This document shows, piece by piece, positions 35,125 through 60,679 of a DNA stretch of 64,000 nt (its first letter is position 1; each line of letters starts with the position of its first letter). The DNA lies in NCBI GenBank assembly GCA_965153355.1, contig OZ231126.1, positions 5,394,001 through 5,458,000 of the forward strand, in the 5' to 3' direction. The DNA comes from Flaccisagitta enflata. Taxonomy: Eukaryota; Chaetognatha; Sagittoidea; Aphragmophora. The notes beneath the pieces are model-generated. The model was not told the origin of the DNA and did not search any database. It saw only the letters and a program-made list of their open reading frames with translations. The position numbers and the translations under genes are program-made.

Positions 35125-35250
35125 TTTCGGCGTTTTTTAGCTTTTCGAGCCTACTGCTCCTGCCCAAATGCTCTGGTGACCTTATTGAATACTGCTCCTG
35201 CCCACCCGCACGCGACTGGGAGAGCCGTGTACCCGGCCTTGTTTAAAGAG
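35125..35250 (-). repeat. Terminal-hairpin element, copy 12 (5' half)
   Basis: Minus-strand 5' half: CCCACCCGCACGCGACTGGG, then GCCGTGTACCCGGCCTTGTT; no 3' hairpin. Confidence 0.7.
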
Positions 35251-35843
35251 CAAAGAGGGTCTGTCCATATTGTGAGAGCTACTTTTGAGTTAAAATGATT
35301 TAGTGAAGAAGCAGCTAGATGGGCGCATTTCAAATTACCGGCCAAATAAGCGAAATCGAAATGAAGGGATGTTTCAAGCGTCGTAGTGCCACTTAAAACG
35401 CTCTGAATGCCAGCCAACCCTGACTTTGTTCTCCTTTGCCATACATCATATAGCGTGTCTATCCAACTGTGTCGGTCGACATGGTCGCTGTTTGCCTTGT
35501 TGAAAATCAATTGTTTCCTCAGTGGAGCGGCAATGCCTGTTTGTCTGGACATCGTACTTTCCTTTAGTCTGTGTCGTCCCCTTAAGTCGCGTGATTTGAC
35601 GTCATGCGGGGCTTGGGGCTTAGACTGTTTGTCAGTTCGTTGGTCCCTCACGCTTGAATGTTGAAACGCGTATGTATCCTGTCCTCGCCCGTCTGTTCGC
35701 GGCTCGGTATTGTACCTTCACGTTATGTGATCATTAGATTTTCATATCCCACATGAAAATACTAAATGGAGAAAAGTGAGCATAGGATTTAGAGACAATG
35801 ATCCTTACCTTTGTGGCTTTGTGTTTTTTTGTTGATTTTTCAG
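35251..35843. other. Stretch with no recognised gene, upstream of the plus-strand exon
   Basis: No repeat family recognised; open frames are short and uninformative. A first exon could lie here but was not identified. Confidence 0.4.
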
Positions 35844-35922
35844 GCGCAAGTAAACAAGAAAGCGAAGCAAGTCATCGAAGACCCGCCACTGCCTCAGACT
35901 CAAGCCAAGAAAGACCCCGTCG
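35844..35922 (+). CDS. Exon of an unrecognised plus-strand gene (Lys/Gln/Pro-rich)
   Basis: A pyrimidine-rich TTTTTCAG acceptor opens a 79-nt exon encoding AQVNKKAKQVIEDPPLPQTQ and then AKKDPV, ending at a GTAATA donor in phase 1. The phase matches the next candidate exon, giving ...DPVGARPKKP. The protein is not recognised. The joined 61-residue segment is basic and Pro-rich with an FPSLGGK motif. Reality is inferred from coding-like composition and phase agreement on either side of a 1.3-kb pyrimidine repeat intron. First and last exons were not found. Confidence 0.55.
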
Positions 35923-36009
35923 GTAATAACAATTGCGTAGTAAATCAAATGTCACAACTTTCTTGAATTTGAACAAATACATGTCCGACTTTTCTTTCTT
36001 CAACAACAC

Positions 36010-36880
36010 CCTCTCTTCATTCTCCCAACCTTTTTTCTCCCCCCTCATTCTTTCTTCCCCCATCATTCTTTCTTCCTCCCTCATTCTCTCTTCCCCCCTC
36101 ATTCTCTCTTCCCCCCTCATTCTCTCTTCCCCCCTCATTCTCTCTTCCCCCCTCATTCTTCTTCCTCCCTTATGTTTTTCTCATGCTTTTCTCTCATGCT
36201 CTCTTCCTCATGCTTTCTTCCCCCCTCATGCTCTTTCCCCCTCATGCTTCTTTTCCTCATTCACTCTCTTCCTCATCCTCTTCCTCATTCTCTTCCCTCA
36301 TTCTCTCTTCCCCCCTCATTTCTCTTCCCCCTCATTCCTCTCTTCCCTCATCTCTCTTCCCCCTCATGCTCTCTTCCCCCCTCATTCTCTCCCCCCTCAT
36401 GCTCTCTTCCCCCCTCATTCTCTCTTCCCCCCTCATTCTCTCTTCCCCCCTCATTCTCTCTTCCCCCCTCATTCTCTCTTCCCCCCTCATTCTCTCTTCC
36501 CCCCTCATTCTCTCTTCCTCCCTCATGCTCTCTTCCCCCCTCATGCTCTCTTCCCCCCTCATGCTCTCTTCCCCCCTCATGCTCTCTTCCCCCCTCATGC
36601 TCTCTTCCCCCTCATTCTCTTCCCTCATTCTCTTCCTCCATTCTTCTTTTCCTCATTTCTTCTATTCTCTTCTCTTCCTTACTCTTCCTCTTCCTCATTC
36701 TCTTCCTCATTCTTCTTCCTCATTCTTCTTCCCTCATTCTCTTCCCTCATTCTTTCTTTTTCCTCATTCTTTCCCTCATTCTCTCTTCCCCCCTCATTCT
36801 CTCCTTTTCTCTCCCCCCCTCATCTCCCCCCTTATCTCCCCCCCTCATCTCCCCCCTTCTCTCCTTATTCTCCCCTATTT
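36010..36880. repeat. Pyrimidine minisatellite, 16-17 bp unit CCCCTCATTCTCTCTT
   Basis: Dozens of near-identical CTCATTCTCTCTTCCCCC units with CTCATGCTCTCTT variants. It starts about 90 bp after the 35,922 donor and fills most of the intron. Long reading frames through it on both strands are artefacts. Confidence 0.92.
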
Positions 36881-37074
36881 CTTTACAATTCTTCTCAACG
36901 AGGAAAATCTCTCCGCCAAAGTTAATCTCCTTAGCCTTTCCTTTGTTGTGCACATTTTTTGGGTCTACCTTATTTTAATCTATTTATTTAGAATTTGCCT
37001 CTAATATCTATTTATTTCCATTTCCATTTGAGGTATTTACTTCTATGAATCTCTTCTCCCCCTCCCCTTGTCAA

Positions 37075-37077
<3 letters not shown>

Positions 37078-37154
<77 letters not shown>

Positions 37155-37155
37155 C
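37078..37155. repeat. (CTTT)n microsatellite
   Basis: About 18 CTTT units, 75 bp before the plus-strand exon acceptor. Confidence 0.95.
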
Positions 37156-37230
37156 CTCCTCTTCCCCCTCTCCCTCTACCTTCTCCCACCGTGTCCCATT
37201 ACAACATCCCTCTCCCTCTTTGCCTTGAAG

Positions 37231-37335
37231 GCGCTCGTCCAAAGAAGCCTGTGGTCGTGAAGGAGGTCGCGGATCAGCCTGTCGACCATTTTCCCTCTTT
37301 GGGAGGAAAAGGGAAGTTCAAGCCGATTGTGCCAG
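37231..37335 (+). CDS. Exon of the same unrecognised plus-strand gene (FPSLGGK motif)
   Basis: This 105-nt exon lies between a CTTGAAG acceptor, preceded by a (CTTT)n array and pyrimidine-rich tract, and a good GTACGT donor. It encodes ARPKKPVVVKEVADQPVDHF, then PSLGGKGKFKPIVP. Phase 2-nt in and 1-nt out fit the exon at 35,844. Aromatic-Pro-Ser-Leu-Gly motifs occur in several RNA-associated disordered proteins, but this is too little to assign a family. Confidence 0.6.
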
Positions 37336-37734
37336 GTACGTTGATAGTCGTTGATGCTAGCCTTGGCCCTCAGGCCTTAGGGGTCATGTCCCAATTTCAC
37401 TCGAGGGTATTGCTCCTTCATTTTATGATATTTATTTAATGACGTGAATTTAATTAGTCGATGATATCATTTATTCTTTAAAACATATTCTCTCAATGAC
37501 ACGAAATAAACCACCGCCATCCCATCCTTCCCTAGCTATCGCCTCCCCCCCCCTCACCCCCACGTCTTATCTTACAACCCCCATTTTCTCCACACGATCA
37601 TATCCTCGTTTTTGATTTCTACTTCAAAACGTTATAAGTCGTTCTTACGACGTAACGACCTAACCACCGGTCCCCATTTGGTTATCTCCCCCCCCCCTCC
37701 CCTTACTTGAGTCTAGTCTCTGCGTGTTTGTCTT

Positions 37735-37868
37735 TGTATCCAGGTCTTTCTTTCCTCTTTTCCCCTTTTGTTGTGAATATCTTTCCTCTTTCTCCCTTTT
37801 GTTGTAATTGTCTTTCCTCTTCCTCTCTTTTGTTGTAATTGTCTTTCCTCTTCCTCTCTTTTGTTGTG
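37735..37868. repeat. Tandem repeat, TCTTTCCTCTTCCTCTCTTT-like, about 37 bp
   Basis: Three to four copies with GTTGTAATTG, truncated by the N gap, so the true copy number is unknown. Confidence 0.7.
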
Positions 37869-37878
37869 NNNNNNNNNN
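37869..37878. other. Assembly gap (10 N)
   Basis: Ten Ns join two different tandem arrays. The gap size is nominal, and the arrays on both sides are probably longer in the real genome. Confidence 0.99.
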
Positions 37879-39115
37879 AAGCATATTTCACCCGGGCCAC
37901 CTCAACCACCTCAAACCACCCAAATCAGCTACACAGTGGTAGTTATCAAGCAACGATCAAGCATATTTCACCCGGGCCACCTCAACCACCTCAAACCACC
38001 CAAATCAGCTACACAGTGGTAGTTATCAAGCAACGATCAAGCATATTTCACCCGGGCCACCTCAACCACCTCAAACCACCCAAATCAGCTACACAGTGGT
38101 AGTTATCAAGCAACGATCAAGCATATTTCACCCGGGCCACCTCAACCACCTCAAACCACCCAAATCAGCTACACAGTGGTAGTTATCAAGCAACGATCAA
38201 GCATATTTCACCGGGCCACCTCGACCACCTCAAACCACCCAAATCAGCTACACAGTGGTAGTTATCAAGCAACGATCAGCATATTTCACCCGGGCCACCT
38301 GACCACCTCAAACCACCCAAATCAGCTACAGTGGTAGTTATCAAGCAACGATCAAGCATATTTCACCCGCCACCTCACCACCTCAAACCACCCAAATCAG
38401 CTACACAGTGGTAGTTATCAAGCAACGATCAAGCATATTTTACCCGGCCACCTCAACCACCTCAAACCACCCAAATCAGCTACACAGTGGTAGTTATCGA
38501 GCAACGATCAGCATATTTCTTGACCTCGACCACCTCAAACCACCCAATCAGCTACACAGTGGTAGTTATCAAGCAACGTCAAACATATTTCAGGCCACCT
38601 CGACCACCTCAAACCACCCAAATCAGCTACACAGTGGTAGTTATCAAGCAACGATCAAGCATATTTCACCCGGGCCACCTCAACCACCTCAAACCACCCA
38701 AATCAGCTACACAGTGGTAGTTATCAAGCAACGATCAAGCATATTTCACCCGGGCCACCTCAACCACCTCAAACCACCCAAATCAGCTACACAGTGGTAG
38801 TTATCAAGCAACGATCAAGCATATTTCACCCGGGCCACCTCAACCACCTCAAACCACCCAAATCAGCTACACAGTGGTAGTTATCAAGCAACGATCAAGC
38901 ATATTTCACCCGGGCCACCTCAACCACCTCAAACCACCCAAATCAGCTACACAGTGGTAGTTATCAAGCAACGATCAAGCATATTTCACCCGGGCCACCT
39001 CGACCACCTCAAACCACCCAAATCAGCTACACAGTGGTAGTTATCAAGCAACGATCAAGCATATTTCACCCGGGCCACCTCGACCACCTCAAACCACCCA
39101 AATCAGCTACACAGT
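37879..39115. repeat. 80-bp satellite, about 15.5 copies
   Basis: Unit of 80 bp starting AAGCATATTTCACCCGGGCC, with CAGCTACACAGTGGTAGTTA. Most copies are identical; copies around 38,200-38,600 carry small deletions. The last unit stops at CTACACAGT. No variable spacers, so not a CRISPR-like array. Confidence 0.96.
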
Positions 39116-39361
39116 TAAACATACACCGACCCAACAAATGAGAAATCTCGAAATCATTAATGCTTGATCAACTACCACGGTGCCCTCCCCCCAGTCCACA
39201 TCATCATAACTATTTTTTAGATTTTTTTTTCTCGCTTGCACAGTAGTCTTGTTCTTCCCTTAGTCCCCCCCCTTCGAGAAATCACTTCATCTGCCATACT
39301 GGCAGATCCTGGGGCTGTTCGTAATTGCGCCGTATTTTGTTTATCCTCTTATCCATCTACA

Positions 39362-39568
39362 GGAAATCTCGCTAAATTCGTTATTTTTGGGGTCGCTCCA
39401 AAGACTCGTCTTCCTCATCATCCTCCTCCTCTCTCCTCGATTCCTCGTCCTCCTCATCCTCCCTCCTCGTCATCCTCGACTTCTCTCTTCCCAATGGACT
39501 TCTTCTTCCCAAAAGAAAACATTATCAGAATTCTTCGCCATCATTCAAGATCTAATGACTCATTTTAA
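39362..39568 (+). CDS. Possible further exon of the plus-strand gene
   Basis: A CTACAG acceptor at 39,356-39,361 is phase-compatible with the exon ending at 37,335. It opens a frame (NLAKFVIFGVAPKTR, then Pro/Ser/His-rich residues) that stops near 39,568. The second half is a CTC/TCC-rich low-complexity tract open in other frames too, so this is a weak call. Confidence 0.22.
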   Translation, partial: GNLAKFVIFGVAPKTRLPHHPPPLSSIPRPPHPPSSSSSTSLFPMDFFFPKENIIRILRHHSRSNDSF

Positions 39569-40014
39569 GATCATTTAGAGATCATTTAAAGATCATTTAA
39601 AGATTAAAAGACTCATCGCTTCGCCTTTTCATTGCCTCATTGTATTTCTTCTTGTTATAAGATTTCTCCTTTCTTCCCAGTGCAAGCGAGCAAGCTTCCT
39701 TTTTTGTATCGTTTCTATAAGACTTTAATATGGTTATTTCGCGCGTTTGCTGTCATCCCCCCCTTCTGGAAATCATTCATCCTCGACTCCTCAGGTAGTG
39801 AGCCTGCTCAATGATGTGGACTGGCCCACTCTTTTCCTATCGGCTCAAGCTAATCCTCCCCCCCTTTCTCTTCTCTTTTATCATTGTAGAACTTACAGAT
39901 CCCTTCATTCTCCAATTCGCGTATTCGTTCTAGCGGGATTCTTAAGACGGAGTTACTCAGCGATCATCAGGGCATCTAGCTAGCTAGTGAACTGTTCATA
40001 CGTCACGGACTCGT

Positions 40015-40238
40015 ACAGTATGTATGTATGTAAGAATATATGTAAGTATGTATGTATGTATGTAAGTATGTAAGTATGTAAGTATGTAAGTATGTAAGTA
40101 TGTAAGTATGTAAGTATGTAAGTAAGTATGTAAGTATGTATGTAAGTATGTAAATATGTAAGTATGTAAGAAGGTAAGTATGTAAGTATGTAAGTATGTA
40201 AGTATGTAAGTATGTATGTATGTATGAATGTATGTAAG

Positions 40239-40269
<31 letters not shown>

Positions 40270-40346
40270 GTATGTATGTATGTATGTATGTATGTATGTA
40301 TGTATGTATGTATGTATGTATGTATGTATGTATGTATGTATGTATG

Positions 40347-40377
<31 letters not shown>

Positions 40378-40640
40378 GTATGTATGTTAGTATGTAAGTA
40401 TGTAAGTATGTAAGTAAGTAAGTATGTAAGTACGTAAGTAAGTATGTATGTAATGTAAGTATGTATGTAAGTATGTAAGTAAATATGTAAGTATGTAAGT
40501 ATGTAAGTATGTAAGTATGTAAGTATGTAAGTATGTAAGTATGTAGTATGTTAATTATGTAGTATGTTAAGTATGTAGTATGAAGTTATGTAGTTGTGTG
40601 TAGTATGAAGTTTTGTAGTTTTGTGTAACTTAGCACGCGA
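40015..40640. repeat. TATG/TAAG satellite, copy 2
   Basis: Purer array than copy 1, with over 20 consecutive GTAT units in the middle (about 40,245-40,375). Ends in the same unique sequence as copy 1, TAGTATGAAGTT then AACTTAGCACGCGAC. Confidence 0.92.
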
Positions 40641-40738
40641 CTGTTGGCCTGTTGGGCTTGTTTCTTTAATTTTTTCTTTTGTTAAATCTTTTTTTCCTGC
40701 TTTTTAACTTTTTCCGTTTGTCTGTCCCTCTGTCTGTT

Positions 40739-40976
<238 letters not shown>

Positions 40977-41054
40977 CTTATTTCTTTTTTTCTTTCTTTT
41001 GTTTCTTTTTTCTTTTTTTTTTTCTTCCTCTCTCTTTCCTCTCTTTCTTCCTTC

Positions 41055-41125
41055 CTTCATTGGTGTCCCGACAACTTTGGTGTCCCGACAACTTTGGTGT
41101 CCCGACAACTTTGGTGTCCCGACAG
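41055..41125. repeat. 17-bp tandem repeat TTGGTGTCCCGACAACT
   Basis: Four copies, then GACAGCAGGGACTTCCATGG. Confidence 0.85.
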
Positions 41126-41174
41126 CAGGGACTTCCATGGAAGTCCCGGAAGTCCCTTCTCCTACGCCGCTGGG

Positions 41175-41322
41175 AGCAGTGATGCCAAAGACCGCGAAAA
41201 CCCCAAAAAAGTAAAGAGTGACAGACGGACAGACGGATGGACCGACGGACGGACCGACCGACGGATGGACCGACGAACGGACCGACAAAGGGGTGTAGAG
41301 TCGCGTAGCACGCGACTAAGAA
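41175..41322 (+). repeat. Terminal-hairpin element, copy 13
   Basis: AGCAGTGATGCCAAAGACCG middle block, long GACG/GACC core, terminal hairpin AGTCGCGT-agc-ACGCGACT. Confidence 0.8.
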
Positions 41323-41620
41323 AAGAAATGTTGAACATGTCAGTCCTTGACATTGCAAGTTGCCGAAATAGGGAGTGGTGACCGAAAGATGCACCCTTGC
41401 AATATGATGGTGCTTCAGGCTTAGCATGTTCAGGATTTCTTTGTATCCTGCCTACCCAATGTGGTTGAGTTATTTCTCCATCTACCTCGACAAGATAACG
41501 GCGTGATGAAGGGGCTCATTTCAAAAACTACTTCCTATATTCTATCCACTAGAATCACTATAGCAAACGTTTTAAGATCTTGTCTGCATGATGCAGTGAG
41601 AGAAACTTATATGCTCATGT

Positions 41621-41979
41621 CAGGGGTGTATATAATTGAGCTGCTTTTGATTTTATTCCCCCCCCCCTGCCTTTGATTTTCTTCCCCGCAACTTGTCCCG
41701 TCACATTATAAAATCTATGGTTTGCTTCCCTATAAAGCAATAAAACAGAATGATTTAGGTTTAAATAGTGTTGAATTGTGTTAAATTGTTTTGAATTGTG
41801 TTAAATAGTATTAAATAATTCATAATTCTTAGTTTGAGGCACTACCAAAAGTGCTAAATCTTCAGGAAATTATTTTTTTCTTTTTTTTAAGCTTTTGAAT
41901 TTTTTCCTCATCTCCAAACTTTTTGATTTTATTCCCCTCCCCCCACCAGGGGGGGAATGCTTAACTTTATACACGCCTG
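41621..41979. mobile_element. Possible hAT-like MITE, CAGGGGTGTATA ends
   Basis: Left CAGGGGTGTATATAATTGAG; right is the complement of CAGGCGTGTATAAAGTTAAG. Flanking 8-mers GCTCATGT and GCATATGT match at 6 of 8. The interior has TTTTATTCCCC blocks near both ends. Confidence 0.5.
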
Positions 41980-42112
41980 GCATATGTTCTCTAAAGTAGC
42001 CATTATCAATTCTTTCGATCAATAAGACAACTTATTTGCAACAAATAGTAAGTCCTTTGAGTGCTCACATTCAAACTTAATTCTTTAAAGTGTGTACCGA
42101 TAAAAGAAAGGG

Positions 42113-42330
42113 TTTTTTAGTCGCGTGCTACGCGACTTTACACCCCGCTTTGTCGGTCCGTCCGTCGGTCCGTCCCTCGGTCCTTCCATTGGTCCATCCA
42201 TCACACTTAACTTTTTTTGTGTTTTTGCGGTCTATGGCCTCACTGCTCCTGCCCAATTGATCAAGTAATCTCAAATACAGCCCCTTCCCACCCGCACGCG
42301 ACTGGGGTAGCCGTGTATCCGGCCTTGTTT
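42113..42330 (-). repeat. Terminal-hairpin element, copy 14 (full length)
   Basis: From hairpin AGTCGCGT-gct-ACGCGACT through the GTCC/GTCG core, an A/T-rich spacer, the CACTGCTCCTGCCC block, the CCCACCCGCACGCGACTGGG block, to GCCGTGTATCCGGCCTTGTT. One of two best copies for a consensus. Confidence 0.88.
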
Positions 42331-43261
42331 TTTTTTTTCAAAACCAAACTTGATTCTCCAAAATGTGTACCAAAGATTAGGGTCATTTGTTTCAAAACCA
42401 AACTTTTGGCAAAAAAAAAAGTCTTGAAGCCTTTTCAGGTGCGACAACTGGCTGTGTCCGTCGGTTGGTCGGTCAGTAACGCATTCGTTTGACGATCCAC
42501 ACGTCGTACCTTAATTGGCCTTTTTCTCTCAATAATGCGAGGACACTTTTTTAAACTGAAGGTTTTTGACCCGTCCCAATGTATTTTCTTTTATGTATAT
42601 TCTTTAGTATGCTTAAACACACTCTTCAAGCAATTTAGTGACAGATGCATCCAATATTCCTTTTTCCCAAAGGACATCAATTCAGCGGAACAAACAAATA
42701 AGATTATGTAAGAAAAGAGACTTTCCTTTCGAAAGCTTCCTTTGACTGCGACGTCGTGATCAGCAAACATTGACGCAATTTACGAGACAAAGACAAGCCA
42801 TGATCTCGTTTTTAGATGGATACTAGTACTGCACAGTACACACTGCACACTGCACACTGCATAGATACAGTGGAGGACCGCTCTTTAACGGACTCGTCAA
42901 TAACGGAATAGGCATCGTCCAATTTATTTCAAATTCTTTATAGATGATGATGTCACGACTAAGACAGCTACAATTATACAAGCAGCGTAGTGACCAACCG
43001 ACGAACAGATCGATGTGCCTACCAACTGACCCCCCGAAACTCGACAATCGTTGCAGCAAACATAACAACAACATTAACAAATATCCGTTAGGATAACAAA
43101 AATCAGGAATAACGCCGTCCAACAACAGCAAAATGTGGATAACTCGCATTTTCTGTTGGTCATTTTGTCCAATTTTGTCATTTCGTTTGTTTACTTTGCA
43201 CTTGAAAACGCCTCAGCTCTATAAATGACAAATAAAAGAGATCGTCACGACAAAAGTTGGT

Positions 43262-43407
<146 letters not shown>

Positions 43408-43741
43408 AACGAAGATCTCTAAGTCTCAGTTTCTGCTCTCATCACTGATGAGTGCAGTCGCAGTAAATTGTTGCTGACGATCCTGCTGACCCTTTGCCCT
43501 TTGCCTTACACCTAATCATTACAAAACTCACAAGTTGTAACATCACGATCAGTGCCATCGCGGCGCATGGAAAGTTCGGTCGAGGGAGTGAACCTGGGAA
43601 TATGGTTTATTTTTTGCAATGGTCAAGAGGAAAACATCTTCGATTGCCAATTGATATGGGTCGATGAGAATAAGCCGCTGCAGTATGACGTGAATCCACT
43701 TGCTATGGTCGACTGTCACACCGATTACTAGAATTTCTTTT

Positions 43742-43867
<126 letters not shown>

Positions 43868-44261
43868 TTTTCTTGGTCCCGTAAAGAAAGTTGTATAACA
43901 TTTCTCTCAATAAGAAATGTGAAACACGACTTTTGTATCTATCATGTCTATAAACAAGAAACAATAAGTTATCAGATGATGTTTTTTTTTCTATTTTTTT
44001 TCATAAATCAAATTTACAAGTGCTAATTCACGCGTAAATGATACAAGAAAAAACAAGTTAATGAAAGTCGAATGGATGAATTAAAAAACAATTGATAACG
44101 ATGTTAATTTTTTGCCAAGTTTCATTTTGTACGTCATTAGCGAGAGGAAAAGGGTTAAGGATGGAGGGGACAATTTTGTGAACAAATGGAGTAAGTAAAA
44201 TCCGGTTGATAAGACGGCATGATTCTTTGATGTCCCATTTCACTTCGATGACCCACCCACT

Positions 44262-44346
44262 TACTCACTCACTCACTCACTCACTCACTCACTCACCCAC
44301 CCACCCACTCACTCACTCACTCACTCACTCACTCACTCACTCACTC
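44262..44346. repeat. (CACT)n microsatellite
   Basis: About 20 ACTC units with a CCCA interruption. Confidence 0.9.
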
Positions 44347-44386
44347 GCCTCTTCCGATTTCAAACATGAAATTCAGAGTTGATCAG

Positions 44387-44769
44387 CAGGCCTGATTTTA
44401 AGTGATTTTTTTGACTGAGCCAGTCGGGCTCGCTCCCCACAATTTGACAGAGCCCGACAGGAAAACTATGAGCCCGGTAAAAACGTTGTGCCAAATATTA
44501 CTATCATATCAGCCTAGATTTGTAACAACAGCCACTGGTTTTATGATGTAATGATAAATTAGTCACCACTACGATATTTCAATTTGTGAGAAAATCGAAA
44601 AACGACTCAAGACCTGATGATTATCCAAATTTTTTGCTCAATCAGCTTGGGTGCTTTGAATCCATCTCAATGAGAGAGAGCCCGCCGGGCTCAGAGCTTG
44701 CAAAACATGAGAGCCGGAGAGCAAAATAGAGAGCATCGGGCTCGCGGGCTCGCTCTAAAATCAGGCCTG
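44387..44769. mobile_element. hAT-like MITE with 8-bp TSD
   Basis: Ends CAGGCCTGATTTTA and TAAAATCAGGCCTG; exact 8-bp direct duplications TTGATCAG at 44,379-44,386 and 44,770-44,777. Both subterminal regions carry GAGCCCG/CGGGCTC motifs. TSD length and CAGG terminus fit hAT; no transposase. Confidence 0.85.
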
Positions 44770-45522
44770 TTGATCAGTATGCGTCACCAAATGAAATTTT
44801 GTAACTCGGGACAGCCTATTAAACAAATACTTGACAAAAAAGTTTTACGATCGAGAAGACAGAGTCGAAAACATTTTGAGATCATAGGAATGTCAATGAT
44901 GAAAAGCGAATGCATGATTTGTGGCAAGTACATTTTTCTTCTTCGCGAGCCATTAAAACAACAAGTAGTAGTCTGACAATATCAAGTCATAGCTAGATTC
45001 AGGAAAAAGTCCCCCCTTTTAAGTGAGCACACATGGAGTACGCCAAATTTGTCCTCTTTACTGTCTTATGAGTTATGTCCACTGGTAATTTGTTTTATCT
45101 CTTGCCCAATTTTCTGTTTTGTTTTTTTTTTTTTTTTGTTTTTGTTTTTTTTTTCGCTTTATTTTTTACTCATTGCCCAATTTACTGCTTTTTGTTTTCC
45201 CTTAATTTGTCTTATTTTGTCATTTCATAATTTTGTGCCCAATTTACTGCCATTTGGCTTCCTCTTGCCTTGTCTTTTGTTTTGTCAATATATGCTATGT
45301 TTTTTTTTCTTGCTCAATTTACTGCCTTTTTGCATTCTCGTGCCTTGTCTTTTTTTTTTCCTTTTTTTGTTTCTTGCTCAATTTACTGCCTTTTGTTTTC
45401 CTTGAACTTGTTTTGTTTGATTTTTTGCCCAATATACTGCCTTTGGTTTCCTGTGTTTTTTTTTCTTTTTTTCTTTTTTTTTTTCTTTTGCCCAATATGT
45501 TGTGTTGTGTATTCGTTTTGTT

Positions 45523-59744
<14,222 letters not shown>

Positions 59745-59774
59745 CTTTTATTTGGAATGAAGGAGGGATCTTTT

Positions 59775-60005
59775 GAGGTGTTGTTCTTGGTTGAGATGTT
59801 TTGGGGTTTGGTAGGGTAGTTAGGTGATATTTGGGGGTTTGGTTGACGTTGGGTAGTTGAGAGATGTTTTGGGGTTCAGTTGGGTGATGGGTGCGGGGTG
59901 GTTGAGTGATATTTTGGGATTTAGATTGGTGAGGGGGTAGGGTATTGTCTTTGGAGTGAGATTTGGGAGTTTGGGTAGGATGTTGTGGTGGTTTGTTAAG
60001 GTGTT
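59775..60005. repeat. G/T-rich degenerate minisatellite
   Basis: Irregular 40-50 bp units with GATATTTTGGGATTTAG-like and GGTTTGGTTG-like blocks, starting about 30 bp upstream (transcript sense) of exon a. Confidence 0.65.
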
Positions 60006-60057
60006 TGGGCGGATAGCATCCTTCACTAATCCTGATATACCATCATACACCCAGCAT

Positions 60058-60671
60058 TACGCTGAGGAGAATACCCTTTTTTTCATGCAGGGTCCCACAG
60101 GAGGGCCCAGATTTTTTTCTTTTGATGCAACTAATGTATTCAAAAAATTTCAGGACCATAGATGTTCTTGAACATTCATCATACTGCACTTTAAAATGGC
60201 TCATCCTTAAGAGGGCCAAAATTTCAAAATCATTTTTCCTTGAAACTGATGCCAGATTCAGATTCCTTATAAAAAATTATGTCCGATACTATATTTTCTT
60301 TTTTTTTAAATTTTGTTTTTAAGCAGAAAAAAATGCAAAAAAACTTTAAAAAGACCTTGTATTTTGAAAATCTTTATTTTTGGAGGTTTTTTGCATTTTT
60401 TTCAGCTTAAAAACAAAATTTTGAAAAAAGAAAATATAGTATCTGACATAATTTCTTACAAGAAATCTGAATCTGGCATCAGATTTGAGGAAAAATAATT
60501 TTGAAATTTTGGCCCCCTTAAAGATGAACCATTTTTCAGGTGCAATATGATGAAGGTTTAAGAATGGCTATGGTCCTGAAATTTTTAGAATACATTAGTT
60601 ACATCAAAATGAAAAAATCTGGGCCCTCCTCTAGGTCCCCGCATGAAAAAAAGTGTATTCTCCTCAGCGTA
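60058..60671. mobile_element. Fold-back transposon, about 290-bp arms, 8-bp TSD
   Basis: Ends TACGCTGAGGAGAATAC and CCTCAGCGTA with nearly the whole element in two inverted arms (about 60,058-60,350 and 60,385-60,671). Exact 8-bp direct duplications CCCAGCAT at 60,050-60,057 and 60,672-60,679. Superfamily unclear; TSD length fits hAT-like or related groups. Confidence 0.85.
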
Positions 60672-60679
60672 CCCAGCAT

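Noticed and set aside
35933-37004. Overlapping 270-330 codon Ser/Pro/Leu/His-rich frames
   Set aside because: Produced by the CCCCTCATTCTCTCTT minisatellite within the intron of the plus-strand candidate gene; three frames are open equally.
37839-39115. 80-bp array as a possible CRISPR or coding tandem-repeat protein
   Set aside because: No variable spacers between identical units, a eukaryotic setting, and frame changes between units (80 is not a multiple of three).
40212-40397. Met-Tyr-Val-Cys repeat frame
   Set aside because: Simple TATG satellite.
42865-42910. TACAGTGGAGGACCGCTC as a pogo/Tigger-type terminus
   Set aside because: Only one end is visible; no inverted partner or second TA could be located, so no element is annotated.
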